A DNA stretch of 64,000 bases from Pseudarthrobacter phenanthrenivorans (GTDB taxonomy: Bacteria; Actinomycetota; Actinomycetes; Actinomycetales; Micrococcaceae), in the NCBI RefSeq assembly GCF_000813845.1, contig NZ_JWTB01000024.1, forward strand, positions 124,001 through 188,000, in the 5' to 3' direction. The position numbers were made by a program, and so were the translations under genes. The stretch's first letter is position 1. Every line of letters begins with the position of its first letter. Positions 60,191 through 64,000 of this stretch are shown here, piece by piece. The notes under the pieces were generated by a model that made no database searches, had not been told where the DNA came from, and saw only the letters and a program-made list of their open reading frames with translations.

Positions 60191-61353
60191 GCGTCTGCCT
60201 CCTCGGCTGCTGCCTGCAGCGTGCTGGCGTCCAGCACGAACCGGTACTTTACGTCTCCAGCGACCATTCGGTCGTAGGCTTCATTCAGTGACCCTGCGGC
60301 CACGATCTCGATATCAGCCGCCACGCCGTGCTCGGCGCAGAAATCCAGCATCTCCTGTGTTTCGGCGATGCCGCCGATCAGCGATCCGGCATAGGCGATC
60401 CTGCGGCGGATGAGGGCACCCGGGTTGACCGGCGGCATGGCTTCGGACGGCAGCCCCAGCTGGAACAGTGCGCCGTCCACGCGCAGGGTGCGGAAGAAGG
60501 GGTTCAGGTCGTGCGGGGCCGCCACGGTGTCGATGATGAGGTCGATGGTGCGGTTCGCAGCAGCCATGGCCGCCTCATCGCGGGACAGGACCACCTCGTC
60601 GGCCCCCAGGTCCAGGGCGGCCGCAACCTTGGATTCGGATGTGGTGAACACCACCACCTTCGCGCCCATGGCCTTGGCCAGCTTGACGGCCATGTGGCCC
60701 AGCCCGCCCAGGCCCACCACGCCCACCACATCGCCCTCCCCGGCGTCGAAGTGCCGGAGCGGCGAATAGGTGGTGACGCCGGCACACAGCAGGGGCGCAG
60801 CGGCGGCCGGATCCAGCGACTCCGGTACGCGGAGGACATAGCGTCGGTCCACCACGATGGACGACGAATAACCGCCCTGGGTAATGGTGTCCCCGTTCCG
60901 CCGGTCCCTCGCGCCGTAGGTGCCGGTCATGCCTTGTTCGCAGTACTGCTCAAGGCCGTCCAGGCAGCTTTCACACTCGCGGCAGGAGTCCACCATGCAG
61001 CCGACGCCCACGCGGTCGCCCACGGCGAACTCGGTGACGTTGGCTCCTGTCCTGCTGACGGTTCCCACGATTTCGTGGCCGGGAACCAGCGGGTAGGCCT
61101 GGCCGCCCCACTCACCGCGGGTGGCGTGGACGTCGGAGTGGCAGAGCCCGCAGAAGTCGATGGCGATTTCAACATCGTCGGGTTTGGGGGCGCGGCGGGC
61201 CAGGGTGAGCGGTACCAGCCCGCTGTCGCCGGACGCAGCACCCCAGGCGGCGGCAAGCACGCCTCCGTCCGGCGCGGGCCGGGCGGGTGTGGGATCAGCG
61301 GCAGGAGCAATGGGTTTGGCTAGCGGCGGCGGTACGGGGCGTCCTGGTGTCAT
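60187..61353 (-). CDS. Zinc-dependent alcohol dehydrogenase (CAD/YahK type)
   Basis: A 388-residue medium-chain NAD(P)-dependent dehydrogenase. Catalytic zinc ligands are the Cys in FCGLCHSDVH and the His-Glu pair of PGHE. The structural zinc is held by the four Cys of CRECESC to EQYC. The cofactor fold is VGLGGLGHMAVKLAKAMGAKV, and ITQGGYSS is the class marker. A Pro/Ala-rich stretch of about 30 residues precedes the fold. It probably reduces aldehydes with NADPH. ATG overlaps the sulfurtransferase stop (ATGA). Longer starts are not supported. Confidence 0.93.
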   Translation of the reverse strand: MTPGRPVPPPLAKPIAPAADPTPARPAPDGGVLAAAWGAASGDSGLVPLTLARRAPKPDDVEIAIDFCGLCHSDVHATRGEWGGQAYPLVPGHEIVGTVSRTGANVTEFAVGDRVGVGCMVDSCRECESCLDGLEQYCEQGMTGTYGARDRRNGDTITQGGYSSSIVVDRRYVLRVPESLDPAAAAPLLCAGVTTYSPLRHFDAGEGDVVGVVGLGGLGHMAVKLAKAMGAKVVVFTTSESKVAAALDLGADEVVLSRDEAAMAAANRTIDLIIDTVAAPHDLNPFFRTLRVDGALFQLGLPSEAMPPVNPGALIRRRIAYAGSLIGGIAETQEMLDFCAEHGVAADIEIVAAGSLNEAYDRMVAGDVKYRFVLDASTLQAAAEEADA

Positions 61354-62243
61354 AGTGCGACGCTACCCCCGCGTCCCGCGGAGTTTCCAGCCGGCGCTGC
61401 GGCCTCCCCCGGTTCCGGACCTGTAGCCACTGGAAGGCCGGGACGGTTGGACCATTCCGAGAAGGAGCCGGGATAGAGCGCGGCCTGGAAGCCGGCGAGC
61501 TCCAGTGCCGCCACCTCGTGAGCCGCGGTGACACCCGACCCGCAGTACACGGCAACGGGCTGCCCGGGTCGTGCACCCAGGGATTTAAACTTCCGGCGCA
61601 GCTCCGCGGGCGGCAGGAAGCGTCCGCCGCTGTCCACGTTTCCGGTGGTAGGGGCACTGACGGCTCCGGGGATGTGGCCGGCGCGGGGGTCCACCGGCTC
61701 GACGTCGCCGCGGTACCTCTCCCCCGCCCTCGCGTCGAGCAGGAGGCCGGCATGCGGCCATTCTGCAGCGGCAGCGGCGTCGACCACGGCCATCCGCCCA
61801 CTGCCCAGTTGCACGTCACCGGGGGCTGGGTTGACGCCACCCCGTTCCAGCGGCAGGCCGGCGGCACGCCAGGCGGCCAGGCCGCCGTCGAGCAGGCATG
61901 CCCCGCTGAGGCCGGCGTCGCGCAGCATCCACCACAGCCTCGCCGCCGCCATGTTGGCGTTGTCATCGTAGGCCACCACGACGTCGCCGTTCCTGATGCC
62001 CCACCGGCGGGCCGATTCCTGGAACTGTGCCGCGGACGGCAGCGGGTGGCGGCCCCGGTCCGGGACCATTGGATCCGAGAGCTCCGTGGCCAGGTCCACG
62101 AACACCGCGCCGGGCAGGTGTCCCGCAAGGTAGTGTTCGTGGCCGTGCGGGTCCCCCAGCACCCAGCGCACATCCAGCAGCACGGTCCGGTGCCCGGCCG
62201 CGAGCCTGGCCTCAAGGTCAGTAACGTCCATCAGCGGCCTCAT
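61350..62243 (-). CDS. sseA: Sulfurtransferase, 3-mercaptopyruvate type
   Basis: A two-rhodanese-domain enzyme, 297 residues from ATG 62243, which has GGAAGGGG just upstream. The second domain carries the catalytic Cys234 in CGSGVTA, the 3-mercaptopyruvate type of loop rather than the Arg/Lys-rich thiosulfate type. It could move sulfur from mercaptopyruvate to cyanide, thioredoxin or tRNA-thiolation partners. It is the first gene of the sseA-ADH-HIT operon and is divergent from a desulfhydrase-like gene, both sulfur related. The longer open frame to 62270 has no ribosome site. Confidence 0.9.
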   Translation of the reverse strand: MRPLMDVTDLEARLAAGHRTVLLDVRWVLGDPHGHEHYLAGHLPGAVFVDLATELSDPMVPDRGRHPLPSAAQFQESARRWGIRNGDVVVAYDDNANMAAARLWWMLRDAGLSGACLLDGGLAAWRAAGLPLERGGVNPAPGDVQLGSGRMAVVDAAAAAEWPHAGLLLDARAGERYRGDVEPVDPRAGHIPGAVSAPTTGNVDSGGRFLPPAELRRKFKSLGARPGQPVAVYCGSGVTAAHEVAALELAGFQAALYPGSFSEWSNRPGLPVATGPEPGEAAAPAGNSAGRGGSVAL

Positions 62244-62303
62244 CGCTCCCCTTCCAGGTCCTTCAGCCAACGGCTCCTACTCTAGACGGGCCCGGGCCGC
62301 GGG

Positions 62304-62309
62304 TAGGCT
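62304..62309 (+). promoter_or_regulatory. -10 hexamer TAGGCT, predicted leaderless start of the desulfhydrase-like gene
   Basis: TAGGCT ends six bases before the GTG at 62316. The in-frame TTG at 62313 would be too close. Confidence 0.55.
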
Positions 62310-62315
62310 GGATTG

Positions 62316-63422
62316 GTGACGATCAAGGGCAGCGCCGGCAACAACAGGGCGGACCGCGAGTGGGCCGACCAGGCCATCCGCACCATCAAGGCGGAAAACA
62401 ACCGTTCTGCTGACACCCACCTCTACTCGGTGCCCCTGCCGGAGCACTGGGGCATCCAGCTGTACCTGAAAGACGAGTCGACGCACCGCTCCGGCAGCCT
62501 GAAGCACCGGCTGGCCAGGTCCCTGTTCCTGTTCGGACTGGTTAACGGGTGGATCGGCCGGGACACCACCATTGTCGAAGCCTCCAGCGGCAGCACGGCC
62601 GTGTCGGAGGCGTACTTCGCCCAGCTGCTGGGGCTGCCCTTTGTCGCCGTGATGGCACGCACCACCAGTCCGGAGAAGATCGCCTTGATCGAGAAGTTCG
62701 GCGGCTCCTGCCTGCTGGTGGAAAACGCCTCGGACGTCTACGCCGTGGCCGAAGACGTCGCTGCCACCTGCAACGGGCACTATATGGACCAGTTCACCTA
62801 CGCCGAACGGGCCACCGACTGGCGCGGCAACAACAACATCGCCGAATCCATCTTCGGCCAGCTCAGCCTGGAACAGCACCCCGTGCCGGACTGGATCGTG
62901 GTGGGCGCCGGCACCGGCGGGACCAGCGCCACCATCGGCCGCTACCTGCGCTACCACAGCCATCCCACCAGGTTGCTGGTGGTGGACCCGGAGAATTCAG
63001 CGTTCTACCCGGGCTGGCTGGGCGAATCCGGGGGCCGGCCCACGGGCGGCCCGTCCCGGATCGAGGGCATTGGGCGGGCACGGATGGAGCCGAGCTTCAT
63101 TCCCACGGTGATCGACCGGATGGTCCAGGTGCCGGATGCGGCGTCCGTAGCTGCCATGCGGCATCTGGACGCTTTCGCGGGCCTGCATGCCGGCCCTTCC
63201 ACCGGCACCAACCTGTGGGGTGTCTGGCAGACGATTGCCGCGATGGTGTCGGACGGCAGCCGGGGCAGCGTCGTTTCGCTGATGTGCGACGGCGGCGAAC
63301 GGTACGCGGGGAACTACTGGAACCAGGAGTGGCTGGCTTCCCAGGGGCTGGATCCGGCGCCATACCAGGCAGTGATCTCCCGCTTCCTGGACACCGGCGA
63401 ATGGACCGGGGCGGCAGGCTAG
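62316..63422 (+). CDS. PLP-dependent cysteine synthase-family enzyme (Cds1/cysteine desulfhydrase-like)
   Basis: A 368-residue PLP type II enzyme. The PLP-binding lysine is Lys63 in SGSLKHR, the substrate-binding loop [10 protein letters not shown] follows, and the phosphate loop is [14 protein letters not shown]. The size and [17 protein letters not shown] motif match the actinobacterial group to which the H2S-producing Mycobacterium Cds1 belongs, so L-cysteine desulfhydrase activity is likely but O-acetylserine lyase chemistry is not excluded. GTG 62316 is chosen from promoter spacing. It is divergent from the sulfurtransferase gene. Confidence 0.88.
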   Translation: MTIKGSAGNNRADREWADQAIRTIKAENNRSADTHLYSVPLPEHWGIQLYLKDESTHRSGSLKHRLARSLFLFGLVNGWIGRDTTIVEASSGSTAVSEAYFAQLLGLPFVAVMARTTSPEKIALIEKFGGSCLLVENASDVYAVAEDVAATCNGHYMDQFTYAERATDWRGNNNIAESIFGQLSLEQHPVPDWIVVGAGTGGTSATIGRYLRYHSHPTRLLVVDPENSAFYPGWLGESGGRPTGGPSRIEGIGRARMEPSFIPTVIDRMVQVPDAASVAAMRHLDAFAGLHAGPSTGTNLWGVWQTIAAMVSDGSRGSVVSLMCDGGERYAGNYWNQEWLASQGLDPAPYQAVISRFLDTGEWTGAAG

Positions 63423-63437
63423 GCCCGGAGGTTCGGC

Positions 63438-64000
63438 CTAGACCTCCACCGATTCCCGGGGAGCCAGGTGCCGGTACTCGGTGCCGTAGGTGGCACCGAT
63501 CCGTTTGACGTGCCCTTCTACGATGCCCAGGCCGTTGTCATTGAGCAGGCCGTCGTGGATCTGGAAAGCGCGGGGCGCCCGGACGCCGATCACGAAGTCG
63601 ACCACCTCGGCGGACTTGCTCCACGGCGCGTGCAGCGGCACCAGGAGCGTCTGGACCTCGATGCCATCAGGAATGATGAACGAATCCCCGGGGTGGTACA
63701 CGTTCCCGTCCACCAGGAATCCGATGTTGGCCACCACCGGGATCTGGGGATGGATCAGCGCGTGCTGCCCGCCGAAGCTGCGGATGTCGAAGCCCGCGGC
63801 CTGGAAGGCCTGGCCGGGTTCCACGGTGTGGATCCGGCCGGCAGCATCCGGAGCTTCCGCCCGCAACTGGGCGGCCACGCCCGCCGGAGCATGGAGTTCC
63901 AGGTCGTGGTTGTTGTCGAGGGCGTCCACCACGGCCTTGGTATCGAGGTGGTCGGGGTGTTCGTGGGTCACCAGGACAGCCTGCGCCCCGGCCAGTGCCT
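63438..64000 (-). CDS. Metallo-beta-lactamase-fold hydrolase, 5' end outside the window
   Basis: The C-terminal part of an MBL-fold protein; the start codon and perhaps 25-40 residues lie beyond the right edge. The visible part begins ACALAGAQAVLV followed by THEHPDH, the metal site HxHxDH. FGGQHALIHPQIPVV, VYHPGDSFI (Asp ligand) and LHAPWSKSAEV with a downstream His complete the core. This is the UlaG-like group, whose members hydrolyse phosphorylated sugars and lactones or have unknown substrates. The 15 bases before the preceding gene hold no terminator. Only the fold can be assigned. Confidence 0.85.
   Translation of the reverse strand, partial: ALAGAQAVLVTHEHPDHLDTKAVVDALDNNHDLELHAPAGVAAQLRAEAPDAAGRIHTVEPGQAFQAAGFDIRSFGGQHALIHPQIPVVANIGFLVDGNVYHPGDSFIIPDGIEVQTLLVPLHAPWSKSAEVVDFVIGVRAPRAFQIHDGLLNDNGLGIVEGHVKRIGATYGTEYRHLAPRESVEV

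Overview
The window is a stretch of chromosome from a high-GC Gram-positive bacterium. Gene content and order fit an actinobacterium of the Micrococcaceae, most like Arthrobacter or Pseudarthrobacter (inference from memory of gene order; no database was searched). Markers are an actinobacterial F-ATPase operon followed by a DUF2550 gene, the mismatch endonuclease NucS, a Rho factor with a long basic/acidic insertion-rich N terminus, DUF2017/DUF3039/DUF3253 proteins, and blocks whose order recalls Mycobacterium (argS-lysA-hom-thrC-thrB-rho-prfA-prmC-sua5 and clpS-DUF2017-murI-cAMP PDE-rph-rdgB). I see no prophage, insertion sequence, CRISPR array or integron. This is mostly core genome with a few accessory pairs.

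Layout. 0-2 kb: a DEDDh exonuclease with a BRCT domain, divergent from a DedA membrane protein. 2-8.5 kb: rdgB, rph, a metallo-beta-lactamase-fold cAMP phosphodiesterase-like gene, murI, a DUF2017 regulator-like gene and clpS on the minus strand, divergent from pncB-pncA (NAD salvage) across a tandem 58-bp repeat. 8.5-16 kb: a helicase with its DUF3039 partner, nagB, an ABC exporter pair, and a Na+/H+ antiporter fused to a UBP-type zinc finger. 16-24 kb: a ybbN-like co-chaperone, an old-yellow-enzyme reductase and DUF3253 in one operon, a Ser-rich membrane protein, an AI-2E-family permease, an alpha/beta hydrolase, nucS and cspA. 24-36.6 kb: the complete atpI-atpZ-atpB-E-F-H-A-G-D-C operon, apparently continuing into DUF2550, a membrane esterase and a DUF2156/MprF-like protein. 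36.6-40.6 kb: cell-envelope glycan genes (wecA, a GT2, a WecG/TagA enzyme) and threonylcarbamoyl-AMP synthase. 40.6-52 kb: prmC, prfA, rho, thrB, thrC, hom, lysA, argS and a tRNA-Arg(CCG). 52-64 kb: a CDF metal exporter, an M4 protease with its emfourin-type inhibitor, hrpA, a KAS III-like enzyme, a HIT protein, an alcohol dehydrogenase, a mercaptopyruvate sulfurtransferase, a cysteine desulfhydrase-like enzyme and a truncated metallo-hydrolase at the right edge.

A recurring regulatory pattern is visible. At least fourteen genes have a TANNNT (or close) -10 hexamer ending 6 or 7 bases before the start codon and no convincing Shine-Dalgarno sequence, which predicts leaderless mRNAs. Operon-internal genes instead use stop-start overlaps (ATGA, GTGA, TAGTG, TAATG). 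I used this pattern to choose several starts.

The points most worth a second look are the antiporter/UBP-finger fusion, the membrane esterase plus DUF2156 pair attached to the ATP synthase operon, the cysteine-free DUF2017 protein, the M4 protease/emfourin pair, the 14-bp palindrome over the prfA promoter, the nested palindrome where rpmE might be expected between rho and prfA, and the structured leader of rho.
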